A stretch of DNA of 7,624 nucleotides from Smithellaceae bacterium (GCA_028701435.1 JAQVQT010000086.1:1-7624), one strand, 5' to 3'. Counted from the stretch's first letter, positions 1 to 7,201 are shown. Numbers and translations are program-made. The notes: generated by a model not told the origin, from the letters alone.

Positions 1-32
1 ATCAGATTACGTCTGGATATTTTTTCATCCAT
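1..32 (-). CDS. N-terminus of a probable Tat-exported protein (partial, runs off the left edge)
   Basis: Only the first ten codons are present, reading MDEKISRRNL before the window ends. The SRRNL segment matches the twin-arginine (Tat) signal core S/T-R-R-x-F/L, which would send a folded, often cofactor-bearing protein across the inner membrane. The start is chosen because a strong Shine-Dalgarno run (GGGAGGAGGG, 49 to 40) lies just upstream; its GGAGG at 45 to 41 is 8 nt from this ATG. A second ATG four bases downstream reads into a stop after eight codons, so it is not the start. A sigma-70-like promoter lies about 115 nt upstream. The hydrophobic stretch and cleavage site that would confirm a Tat signal are outside the window, and the mature protein cannot be identified. 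Confidence 0.6.
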   Translation of the reverse strand, partial: MDEKISRRNL

Positions 33-39
33 GCCTTTT

Positions 40-49
40 CCCTCCTCCC
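40..49 (-). promoter_or_regulatory. Strong ribosome binding site for the Tat-signal gene
   Basis: The minus strand reads GGGAGGAGGG here, including a full GGAGG core, followed by AAAAGGC and the ATG at 32 to 30. This is the best Shine-Dalgarno match among the minus-strand genes of the window. It is the main reason to believe that a gene starts at the left edge although almost none of it is visible. Confidence 0.65.
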
Positions 50-146
50 ATGTTATCAGACGGCTAAACGTAAAATGCTCAAGACAATCCTGGATGGCGC
101 CCCGTAATAAATTTTTTTGATCAGAATGTCCTTTTTTGTGCGTTTG

Positions 147-175
147 AGTATATGGAGCGGCACTTGGCGTGTCAA
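147..175 (-). promoter_or_regulatory. Sigma-70-type promoter downstream of guaA
   Basis: The minus strand carries TTGACA (175 to 170), a 17-nt spacer and TATACT (152 to 147). That is a perfect -35 box, the optimal spacer and five of six -10 bases. Transcription would start near position 140, giving a leader of roughly 108 nt before the ATG at 32. The promoter begins 26 nt past the guaA stop codon, so the downstream gene need not depend on the guaA operon. I saw no GC-rich hairpin with a T-run between the guaA stop and this promoter, so read-through from the operon may add to its expression. The leader (140 to 33) contains no RNA motif that I recognise. Confidence 0.75.
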
Positions 176-201
176 GAAGATTCCAGCCACCGGTAATTTG
201 C

Positions 202-1731
202 TTATTCCCATTCGATCGTGCCGGGGGGCTTGGAGCTGATGTCGTACACCACGCGGTTGATGCCGCGCACCTCGTTGATGATGCGGTTGGAGACGCGCGC
301 GAGCAGGTCATGCGGCAGGCGGGCCCAGTCGGCGGTCATGGCGTCGTCGCTGGTGACGGCCCGGATCGCCACGATGTTTTCATACGTTCGCTGATCGCCC
401 ATGATGCCCACGCTTTTGAGCGGAAGTAAAATCGTAAACGACTGCCACAATTTGCCGTAGAGATTCGCACCGCGGATTTCCTCAAGCAGGATGGCATCCG
501 CCCGCTTGAGCACGGACAGGCGCGGAACCGTCACTTCCCCGATGATGCGAATCGCCAGGCCCGGGCCCGGAAAAGGCTGCCGCCAGACCACGTCGTCCGC
601 AAGCCCCAGCTCTTTTCCCAGAAGCCGCACTTCGTCCTTGAACAGATGCCTCAGCGGCTCCACGAGCTTCAACTTCATGGTTTTGGGCAAACCGCCGACA
701 TTGTGGTGCGATTTGATCACCGCACTGGGGCCGCCGAAAGCGGAACGCGATTCGATCAGATCGGGATACAGCGTTCCCTGCGCCAGAAACTTTACCTCTT
801 TGAGTTTGCGCGCCTCCGCGTCGAACACTTCAATGAACGTCCGGCCGATGATCTTGCGCTTTCGTTCCGGCTCCCTCACCCCTTTGAGCCTTTGAAGAAA
901 TATTTTTCCCGCCCGGACAAACCGCAGGTTGATGCGCAGATGCTTTTTGAACATATCGATGACGCGTTTTGCCTCGCCTTCCCGCAAGACGCCGTTATCC
1001 ACAAAGACACAGGTGAGCTGTTTGCCGATCGCCCGGTGCAGAAGCGCCGCCGCAACCGACGAATCCACACCGCCGGATAGCCCGAGAATGACCTTTTCCT
1101 TTCCCACCTGCCGGCGAATGTCCTCCACGGCCCGCGAGACGAAAGATTTCATCGACCAGGTCCTGGCGCAGTGGCAGACTTCAAACAGGAAATTGGCCAG
1201 CATTTTCCCGCCCTCGCGGGTGTGAACCACCTCGGGATGGAATTGCAGGCCGTAAAATTTTCTTCGAACATTTTCGGTTGCCGCAACCTTTGTGTTGGCC
1301 GTGGAAGCCGTGACGGAAAACCCCCGCGGCAGCTCGCCGATGGAGTCGCCGTGGCTCATCCAGCAGGGCGTTTTTCGCTCCACGCCGGCAAAGAGACCCT
1401 TTTGCTTTTTGATGGTGAGTTCGGCGAAACCGTATTCACGTTTGGCCGATCCGATGACCCGCCCGCCCAAGGCATCCACCATGAACTGCAGGCCGTAGCA
1501 GATCCCCAGCACCGGAATCCCCAGATCGAAGATGCCGCTCTGTGCGCGCGGCGCGCCTTTGGCGTAAATGCTGGCCGGGCCGCCGGACAGAATGATCCCT
1601 TCCGGCGCCATCGCCCGAATGGCGGAAAGAGGAAGTTCGGGCGGCTCAATCCGGCAATACACCTGATGTTCGCGCACCCGCCGGGCAATCAGCTGGTTGT
1701 ACTGCGAGCCGAAATCAATGATCAGAATCAT
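202..1731 (-). CDS. guaA: GMP synthase (glutamine-hydrolysing)
   Basis: GuaA converts XMP, ATP and glutamine to GMP in the last step of cytosolic guanine nucleotide synthesis. All 509 residues are visible, close to the usual 510 to 525. Residues 1 to about 190 are the class I glutamine amidotransferase: it opens MILIIDFGSQYNQLIARR, has the nucleophile Cys78 in GICYGLQ, and His165 and Glu167 in QFHPEV. Residues from about 195 form the ATP pyrophosphatase domain, with the PP-loop LSGGVDSS at 218 to 225. The C-terminal dimerisation domain follows with PFPGPGLAIR, DQRTYENIVAIRAV and the terminal DISSKPPGTIEWE. The ATG is supported by AGGA 7 nt upstream and by the canonical N-terminus. The gene starts 17 nt after the glutamine synthetase stop, so the two are very likely co-transcribed, pairing a glutamine maker with a glutamine user. 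All catalytic motifs look intact. Confidence 0.97.
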   Translation of the reverse strand: MILIIDFGSQYNQLIARRVREHQVYCRIEPPELPLSAIRAMAPEGIILSGGPASIYAKGAPRAQSGIFDLGIPVLGICYGLQFMVDALGGRVIGSAKREYGFAELTIKKQKGLFAGVERKTPCWMSHGDSIGELPRGFSVTASTANTKVAATENVRRKFYGLQFHPEVVHTREGGKMLANFLFEVCHCARTWSMKSFVSRAVEDIRRQVGKEKVILGLSGGVDSSVAAALLHRAIGKQLTCVFVDNGVLREGEAKRVIDMFKKHLRINLRFVRAGKIFLQRLKGVREPERKRKIIGRTFIEVFDAEARKLKEVKFLAQGTLYPDLIESRSAFGGPSAVIKSHHNVGGLPKTMKLKLVEPLRHLFKDEVRLLGKELGLADDVVWRQPFPGPGLAIRIIGEVTVPRLSVLKRADAILLEEIRGANLYGKLWQSFTILLPLKSVGIMGDQRTYENIVAIRAVTSDDAMTADWARLPHDLLARVSNRIINEVRGINRVVYDISSKPPGTIEWE

Positions 1732-1748
1732 GGGGGCTTCCTGTCTTC

Positions 1749-3920
1749 TTAACAGATAAACAACATTTCCCAGAACTTCGGGAGCGGCCAGATTTCATCA
1801 TCCACAAGATTTTCCAGCGCGTCCACAGATTCGCGAAGCTCGTCCATTTTCGGTTTAACCCTGGCGCAAAGCATTTCCGCTTTCTTCTGCTCACTGTCCA
1901 TACCTTTGGCCGCCTGCATTCCGGCTGCGATCTCCTTACAGGCCATATAAACATCATTGCTGAGGTCAAGAATCTTCTTCAACAGCTCCGCCTGCGAAGA
2001 GATCACCGCGGCGGACCCGAGGGCCTCTTTGGCGTCGAGAATCGCCCGCGCCAGTTTTTGTTGATAGGCCGCGGCCGCCGGAATCACCTGCGTCAGGCAG
2101 ATGTTGGCAAGGCAGTTGACTTCGATTTCCAAATCCTTGATGTAGCGCTCGGTGTGAATCAGGTAGCGGGCCTTCAGCTCCTCGTTGGAAAGCACCTGAT
2201 ATTTTTCAAAAAGTTTAAGCGCCCGGTCGGTCACCAGCGCTTTTAACGCGCCGGGCGTTGTTTTTTCATTCGGCAGATTCCGCTTTTTTGCTTCCCCCGC
2301 CCATTCCCTGGTATAGTTGTCCCCGTTGAATAAAATTGGCCTTACCTGCGCGATTTCGCTTTTCAGGACGTCAAAGACCGCCTGATTGATGTTCTTCGAT
2401 CCTTTGGCCTTGATCTTTTCGGCCAGGTCGTCCAGGCTTTCGGCCACAATCGTGTTTAAGGCATAGGCGGGGCAGGCAACGGACTGGGATGAGCCCACCG
2501 CGCGGAATTCGAACTTGTTGCCGGTAAAAGCAAACGGAGAAGTCCGGTTGCGATCCGTGTAATCCTTGCTGACCTGCGACAGAGAGGAAATGCCCAGATC
2601 GATGATTTCCGCGTTCGTCGCCTTATGAACGGTGCCTTTTTCGATATTGTCCAGAATTTGCGTCAACTGTTCGCCCAAAAACACGGAGAGGATGGCCGGC
2701 GGCGCTTCATTGGCGCCCAGGCGATGATCATTGCCGTAAGACGCTACCGTGGCGCGCAGAAAATCCGAATGTTTGTAAACGGCGCGGATCGTCGCAATCA
2801 AAAATACGAGAAAATGGATGTTGTCCTGCGGCGTCCGACCGGGATTGAGCAGCTGGTTGCCCTGGTCGTCGGAAAGAGACCAATTCACATGCTTGCCGGA
2901 GCCGTTGATTTTGGCAAAGGGTTTTTCATGCAGCAGGGCGGCCAGACGATGCTTCTTTGCGACATACTTCAGCGTCTCCATGATCATCTGGTTGTGGTCC
3001 ACGGCCAGATTGGCCTCTTCAAACACGGGCGCGATTTCATACTGGCTGGGCGCAACCTCGTTGTGCCTGGTCTTGGCCGGAATGCCCAGCTTGTAGAGCT
3101 CCTCCTCCACGTCGTGCATGAAGGATGATATCCGCTCCTTGATGCTGCCGAAATACTGATCTTCCAGCTCCTGACCCTTGGCCGGCGGCGCGCCGACCAC
3201 CGTCCGGCCGCCCAGCACCAGGTCCTGGCGCTTGTAGTAGTAATCCATGTCGATCAGAAAATACTCCTGCTCGATGCCCAGGTTGACCTGGACTTTTTTC
3301 ACGTTTTTTGCCCCCAGCAGTTTCAGCATGCGAAGCGCGCTTTGATTCAGCGCGCGCAGCGACCGCAGAAGCGGCGTTTTCTTGTCCAGCACCTGGCCGG
3401 TGTAGGAAATAAAGACGGTCGGAATGCAAAGGGTCGTGGAGATTCCGTTACGCTTGATGAAGGCGGGCGATGACATGTCCCACGCCGTGTAGCCGCGCGC
3501 TTCAAAGGTCGCCCGAATGCCGCCGGAGGGAAAACTCGACGCGTCCGGTTCCCCCTGCACCAGCTGCTTGCCGGAAAACCTCTCGATGACCGCGCCGGGG
3601 CCGCAGGGATCGGCAAACGCGTCGTGCTTTTCGGCGGTGGTGCCCGTCATGGGCTGGAACCAGTGCGCAAAGTGGGTCGCGCCCTTTTCCAGCGCCCATT
3701 CCTTCATGGCATGGGCGACGACATTCGCGGTCTCTTCGTCCAGCGTTTTGTTTTCATTCATCGCCTGCATCAATTTTTTGAAAACATCTTTGGGAAGCTT
3801 CTCTTTAATGACCGCATGGCTGAAGGTGTCCTCGCCAAAATACTGCGATACGGGAACGAACTTTTCCTTTTCGACCACGTATTGCCTTTCCGCCGCGAGC
3901 GTGGGTTGCATCTTTTTCAT
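1749..3920 (-). CDS. glnN: Glutamine synthetase type III
   Basis: This cytosolic enzyme makes glutamine from glutamate, ammonium and ATP. The 723-aa length and sequence fit the GSIII (GlnN) family, typically about 700 to 730 aa, rather than the 450 to 470 aa type I enzyme. Visible GSIII features include THFAHWFQPMTG (82 to 93), an RATFEARGYTAWD segment near 136 to 148, the metal-binding EQEYFLID (217 to 224), HNEVAPSQYEIAP (286 to 298), the ATP/glutamate-site NGSGKHVNWS (339 to 348) and RLGANEAPPAI (400 to 410). The C-terminus ends DEIWPLPKFWEMLFIC. I chose the ATG at 3920 because AAGGA lies 10 nt upstream. A TTG 20 codons further up (3980) keeps the frame open but adds residues unlike the family start. 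Type III enzymes are not known to carry the adenylylation tyrosine of type I, so control is probably transcriptional or by direct binding. The 102-nt gap upstream shows no convincing promoter or terminator. Confidence 0.95.
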   Translation of the reverse strand: MKKMQPTLAAERQYVVEKEKFVPVSQYFGEDTFSHAVIKEKLPKDVFKKLMQAMNENKTLDEETANVVAHAMKEWALEKGATHFAHWFQPMTGTTAEKHDAFADPCGPGAVIERFSGKQLVQGEPDASSFPSGGIRATFEARGYTAWDMSSPAFIKRNGISTTLCIPTVFISYTGQVLDKKTPLLRSLRALNQSALRMLKLLGAKNVKKVQVNLGIEQEYFLIDMDYYYKRQDLVLGGRTVVGAPPAKGQELEDQYFGSIKERISSFMHDVEEELYKLGIPAKTRHNEVAPSQYEIAPVFEEANLAVDHNQMIMETLKYVAKKHRLAALLHEKPFAKINGSGKHVNWSLSDDQGNQLLNPGRTPQDNIHFLVFLIATIRAVYKHSDFLRATVASYGNDHRLGANEAPPAILSVFLGEQLTQILDNIEKGTVHKATNAEIIDLGISSLSQVSKDYTDRNRTSPFAFTGNKFEFRAVGSSQSVACPAYALNTIVAESLDDLAEKIKAKGSKNINQAVFDVLKSEIAQVRPILFNGDNYTREWAGEAKKRNLPNEKTTPGALKALVTDRALKLFEKYQVLSNEELKARYLIHTERYIKDLEIEVNCLANICLTQVIPAAAAYQQKLARAILDAKEALGSAAVISSQAELLKKILDLSNDVYMACKEIAAGMQAAKGMDSEQKKAEMLCARVKPKMDELRESVDALENLVDDEIWPLPKFWEMLFIC

Positions 3921-4022
3921 AGCTTTGCCGTCCTTTTGCGAGAGATGCTCCTCTTTACTCCAATAGCGGAATTTGCGCAAGCACCCAGCTTCTTTCCGGC
4001 TTTCCCCTTCTGCCCGAAAAAA

Positions 4023-6626
4023 TCACGGGCCGCAGCCATCCCCCAGAAAACAGATCATCTTCTGGGTGACGATGTCCGACATCAGGCGTACGTCCTTCGC
4101 CCGGACGTCGCAGACGCGGACCACGCCGGAAAACCGCGCATCGTCCGGCATCAGATTCGCCAGAATGTTGGGCTGTTTTTTGATCCATGCCGCATTGAAG
4201 ACCACGCCCTCTTTTTCCGGATAGATGGCCATGTAAAAGATGTCCATTTCCACCATATCCTGAAAAAAATGCGTTCCGAAGGACAAATCGGGAATGAGCG
4301 CGCCGTCCTGGTAGGCGATTTCGCCGATGGCGGTGATATTGTTGATTTCCGAAAACGTGACCGGAACACCCATCGCCGGCGTAGTCGTTCCCCATCGCCC
4401 CGGCCCCAGCAGGATCGTCGGCATGGCCTCACGGCGACCGATCTGCCGGTTGAGCTTACCCGTGAGCCTGGCAACCTCGTGCTTTTCCGAAAGCACCAGG
4501 CCGGAATAGGCCTTGGGATCAATGTAGATCAGGCGAGAGATTGCCTGGTAAATGCTGCCGCCCATGAAGTTGGCGTCCTGCCGGATCAGCGTTTTCGCGC
4601 GGCTGATATTCTCCGGCAGCTCCACCCGGCTGTAATGGCCCTTGGTCTGAAAGGGACGGCACTGCAGCAGGTTGATCCGCGGGTCGCCCACCGCGTTGAA
4701 ATTGACGGTAAACTCGATATCCACCGGGTAGCGGTAAATCTGCTCCAGCGTTCTGAGCATTTTAGACATGGTTTTCGCAAAAGGCGTCGCGGACAGCAGT
4801 TCGTCAAACGTGATAATCCAGGCCTGCTTCGCGTCCCGTCCTACAGAGCGCAGATAATCGGCCGCTTCCTTGTCTTCTTCCACGATCCAATTCAGATTCG
4901 CCACCAGATCCTCGTCGAGCAATTCGAAGGTCGGCAGCGTCTGAAATTCGTTGTCGCGCAGATTCAGCACATCCGCTTCATGCTGGGAGAACCGCTTGAT
5001 GTCCTCAGACTTCGTGTAGGGTTTGACGGTAGGCGCGTCCAGGGCGACGATGCGCGGATAATCATTTTCCACGCGGTTGACGGCGCGCGTGCCCAGGCCG
5101 AAAACAATCCGCAGCATGCCGGCTTTCGGATCCATGCCCTTTTGCCAGACGAAGGTATTGTAGGACAGGCCGACGCCGGCCAGGCCGGGAAAGAAATAAC
5201 TGCCGCGGTGCGAACCGGAAACGCGCTGCACCAGAAGCGCCATCTGTTCATCCTGCTCGGCCATTCCGCGCTGCAACCGGTAGGTGAGCGCGTCCTCGTT
5301 CATCGTGGAGGCGAAGATTTTGCGGACGGCTTCCTCGAAATGCCGGTAGCGTTCCTCCGGCGTTCCCTGGTTGACGCGGAAATAGCTTTCGTATTTTCCG
5401 GCAAAGGCGTTGCCGAAGGCGTCTTCCAGAAGCGAACTGGACCGGACGATGATCGGCGCCTGGCCGAAGTATTCCAGCATGAGCTGGAACTGCTCCTTGA
5501 TTTCGTCGGGAAACACGCCGTGCAGCATCTTGTTTTTGAGCTCACGAGCGACGTCAAAATATCCTTCGTCGGTTTTTTGCGCCATCAATAGTTTCCACCA
5601 GCCGTTCTGCACCATGTACGAATAGAAAATATCCGACCCGACATAGAAGGAATCGTGGATTTCCAGCACGGCTTTCCAGTCAAATGATGGATCCTTGCGC
5701 AGAATGTTGCGTGCCAGCAGCATTCCGACGGATTTGCCGCCGATGAACCCCGTGCCGATGAGGCGCTTCTTGATCTCCACCAGGTCTTCGAGCTCGAAGT
5801 ATTCCCGGACCAGCGACAGGATCCGCTGCTCCCTGCCGATCATCACGCGGGAAAGGATTTCCACCATGTCCTGCTTTTCCGGGGCCGCGTCGGGATTTTC
5901 CAGAAGACTGCCGGCTTTCAGAAAGATTCGGTCCCAGTAATCGAGATTGCGCTCGCCGCTGGTGGCATTCTTGTCCGTCAGGTAGGACAGGATGCGCGCG
6001 GCATCCGCGCTGTTTAAAATCGGGACACAGGCCTGCTCTTCCAGGATGTGCGGCAGAAACATGGTCGGCGTGTAGCGTTTCCAGGCCTTGAGCGGATGGA
6101 CGTAGATCCTTCCTTCATGGTTGTAAACATCCAGCAGAACCTGCGTCGTTTCACGGATGCGGGCCACGGTTTTGAAAGAGTGGCGGCTCCTCAAAATGGC
6201 GAAATACGCGACTGTATTGAGCTCAAACAGGTAGGGGCAGGTGATGACGAAGAAGTTGCCGATCATCAGGTCCGTCGCCCAGGCCAAAAGCAGATCGGAC
6301 AGGCAGTCAAAAACGTAAAACACGTCGCGGCCCTCATCGCGGATGATGTTGTGGACCTCGGTGGAAAAGGATTCAAATCCGGAATTGGCGTTGAGTTGAT
6401 AGATTTTGATTCCGGTACCCGCCTCCAGCAGGGCAGGGTGGTTGGCAAAACGCATATAGACCAGACGCTGATTCCGGGCAAGGGCTTCCTGAACATAGGG
6501 ATCCACGAATTTTTTGTAATCCTCGATATCGTCAACCTGCAGGACGACATTGTCGCCCATCTGCAGGTAATTGAGAATTTTATCCAGGCCGTTGATGCCG
6601 GTGCTGACTCGCGCATAAGGGGTCAT
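4023..6626 (-). CDS. PEP/pyruvate-binding ATP-grasp protein with a degenerate KaiC-like N-terminus; function unknown
   Basis: The 867-aa product has three parts. Residues 1 to about 190 resemble a KaiC/RecA ATPase: RVSTGINGLDKIL is the usual KaiC opening, and FYVFDCLSDLL (103 to 113) looks like a Walker B strand with Asp107. The Walker A loop is missing; MGDNVVLQVDDIED stands in its place. Residues about 285 to 660 are a PPDK_N/PEP-synthase ATP-grasp domain with GGKSVG (Lys298), VRSS (Arg395), an AFAGKYESYF segment, and the closing DIEF (Asp636, Glu638) and LLQCRP (Gln655, Arg657). Residues about 660 to 867 form a C-terminal region with GPGRWGTTTPAMGVPV and GTHFFQD. No phosphohistidine swivel domain (GGxTSHAAI type) and no PEP-utilising TIM barrel follow, so a complete PEP synthase or PPDK reaction is not expected. 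The ATG at 6626 is preceded by GAGGA 11 nt upstream; a TTG start 18 codons earlier (6680) is less likely. It heads the operon containing glutamine synthetase, which hints at a nitrogen-linked role; that is inference. Automatic pipelines may well mislabel it as pyruvate phosphate dikinase. Confidence 0.85.
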   Translation of the reverse strand: MTPYARVSTGINGLDKILNYLQMGDNVVLQVDDIEDYKKFVDPYVQEALARNQRLVYMRFANHPALLEAGTGIKIYQLNANSGFESFSTEVHNIIRDEGRDVFYVFDCLSDLLLAWATDLMIGNFFVITCPYLFELNTVAYFAILRSRHSFKTVARIRETTQVLLDVYNHEGRIYVHPLKAWKRYTPTMFLPHILEEQACVPILNSADAARILSYLTDKNATSGERNLDYWDRIFLKAGSLLENPDAAPEKQDMVEILSRVMIGREQRILSLVREYFELEDLVEIKKRLIGTGFIGGKSVGMLLARNILRKDPSFDWKAVLEIHDSFYVGSDIFYSYMVQNGWWKLLMAQKTDEGYFDVARELKNKMLHGVFPDEIKEQFQLMLEYFGQAPIIVRSSSLLEDAFGNAFAGKYESYFRVNQGTPEERYRHFEEAVRKIFASTMNEDALTYRLQRGMAEQDEQMALLVQRVSGSHRGSYFFPGLAGVGLSYNTFVWQKGMDPKAGMLRIVFGLGTRAVNRVENDYPRIVALDAPTVKPYTKSEDIKRFSQHEADVLNLRDNEFQTLPTFELLDEDLVANLNWIVEEDKEAADYLRSVGRDAKQAWIITFDELLSATPFAKTMSKMLRTLEQIYRYPVDIEFTVNFNAVGDPRINLLQCRPFQTKGHYSRVELPENISRAKTLIRQDANFMGGSIYQAISRLIYIDPKAYSGLVLSEKHEVARLTGKLNRQIGRREAMPTILLGPGRWGTTTPAMGVPVTFSEINNITAIGEIAYQDGALIPDLSFGTHFFQDMVEMDIFYMAIYPEKEGVVFNAAWIKKQPNILANLMPDDARFSGVVRVCDVRAKDVRLMSDIVTQKMICFLGDGCGP

Positions 6627-6658
6627 AACACTCTGCTTCCTCTTCTTCGTGTTCGATA

Positions 6659-6672
6659 GAACAAATTTGTTC
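6659..6672. promoter_or_regulatory. Perfect 14-bp palindrome upstream of the operon's first gene
   Basis: GAACAAATTTGTTC equals its own reverse complement. It ends 32 nt before the ATG of the 867-aa protein and 16 nt before its Shine-Dalgarno sequence. A dyad of this size near a start codon fits a repressor or activator operator. In RNA it could also form a weak five-pair hairpin (GAACA/UGUUC with an AAUU loop). The binding protein is unknown. Confidence 0.4.
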
Positions 6673-6832
6673 GCCGCCAACCGGTTTTATGAAATGGTCC
6701 GCCGATTTCCCAAATGGCGCTCCTGTTCAAAAAACAAAGCAATAACAATGCCTTGCGGAAACTTGGCCTTGTTTCGGTCAATTGCTCCGCCATTGAACCG
6801 CCATGTTTCAACCTTCTGCTGTATATGGTTTT

Positions 6833-6847
6833 TCAATATTTGTGCCA
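6833..6847 (-). promoter_or_regulatory. Candidate sigma-54 (-24/-12) promoter facing the glutamine synthetase operon
   Basis: The minus strand reads TGGCAC (6847 to 6842), five bases, then TTGA (6836 to 6833). The sigma-54 consensus is TGGCAC-N5-TTGC, so nine of ten positions match with correct spacing. The mismatch is in the -12 GC pair (GA here), which normally matters. Transcription would start near 6821 and give a leader of about 195 nt containing the 14-bp palindrome. The orientation and the nitrogen genes downstream make it plausible, but the mismatch leaves real doubt. Confidence 0.4.
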
Positions 6848-7088
6848 TCGGCGCTAAGATTGCCTTTACGCTTTTTCCCTTCCGCTCTTTTACCGTTGAT
6901 CGACTGAACATTTTTGAACCTTTACCCATATTGCATCAGGCTTTGGTAAAATTTGTCGGTCTTTGCAGCGGGGCAAGAAAGCAGCTTGAAAAGCACAACA
7001 CTTTCATGTGGATGGAAGATGTTTTGAAATCTGTCACGGAGAATTTTCCATTTCTTACCCGGCAAACCGTTTAGCCCACATTTTAGTT

Positions 7089-7108
7089 TTTCGTTTTAGA
7101 AAATGAAA
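7089..7108. promoter_or_regulatory. 20-bp near-palindrome, possible enhancer site upstream of amt
   Basis: TTTCGTTTTAGAAAATGAAA matches its reverse complement at 16 of 20 positions. Its centre lies about 114 bp upstream of the expected amt transcription start, a typical distance for an enhancer-binding activator of a sigma-54 promoter. It does not match the enterobacterial NtrC consensus (GCAC with spaced GTGC). The stretch is AT-rich, so chance symmetry is a real alternative. Confidence 0.25.
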
Positions 7109-7186
7109 CAATATTGTCCCAAATTGAACAAGCACTTATTCGATAAATGATCAATGATATCCATAACTAAAAAGGATTGGAAAATA

Positions 7187-7201
7187 TGGCACTCTCCTTG
7201 C
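7187..7201 (+). promoter_or_regulatory. Sigma-54 (-24/-12) promoter of amt
   Basis: TGGCAC (7187 to 7192), five bases, then TTGC (7198 to 7201) is an exact match to the core RpoN consensus TGGCAC-N5-TTGC. The GG (7188, 7189) and GC (7200, 7201) are separated by ten bases as required. Transcription should start about 12 nt beyond the GC, near 7212, giving a leader of roughly 33 nt that ends in the amt ribosome binding site. Sigma-54 promoters need an ATP-hydrolysing activator. For ammonium transporter genes that is usually NtrC, activated under nitrogen limitation; the activator here is inferred. Confidence 0.9.

Noticed and set aside
3918..3980. Upstream TTG start for glutamine synthetase, giving 743 aa
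   Set aside because: The added 20 residues do not resemble the family N-terminus, and the ATG at 3920 has a well-placed AAGGA.
3973..3992. Possible sigma-54 promoter in front of glutamine synthetase (CTGGGTGCTTGC on the minus strand)
   Set aside because: GG and GC are only six bases apart instead of ten, so RNA polymerase with sigma-54 would not recognise it.
4012..4030. Hairpin GCCCG/CGGGC around the stop codon of the ATP-grasp gene as a terminator
   Set aside because: The stem is only five pairs with a nine-base loop, the stop codon lies in the loop, and no T-run follows on the minus strand. Glutamine synthetase downstream is more likely co-transcribed.
3624..5591. A 655-codon open frame on the plus strand, opposite the ATP-grasp gene and the start of glutamine synthetase
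   Set aside because: It runs antisense across two well-supported genes and their intergenic gap, its translation is rich in His, Arg and Phe with no known motif, and no ribosome binding site stands out. It is a by-product of the third-position bias of the opposite strand.
6649..7074. A 141-codon plus-strand frame with a GTG start in the divergent region
   Set aside because: The translation has no recognisable motif or regular composition and overlaps the candidate regulatory sites. It ends more than 100 nt before the amt promoter and has no clear ribosome binding site.
7130..7186. IHF or classical NtrC sites between the near-palindrome and the amt promoter
   Set aside because: GATCAATGATATC only partly fits the IHF consensus, and no GCAC/GTGC pair with proper spacing was found.
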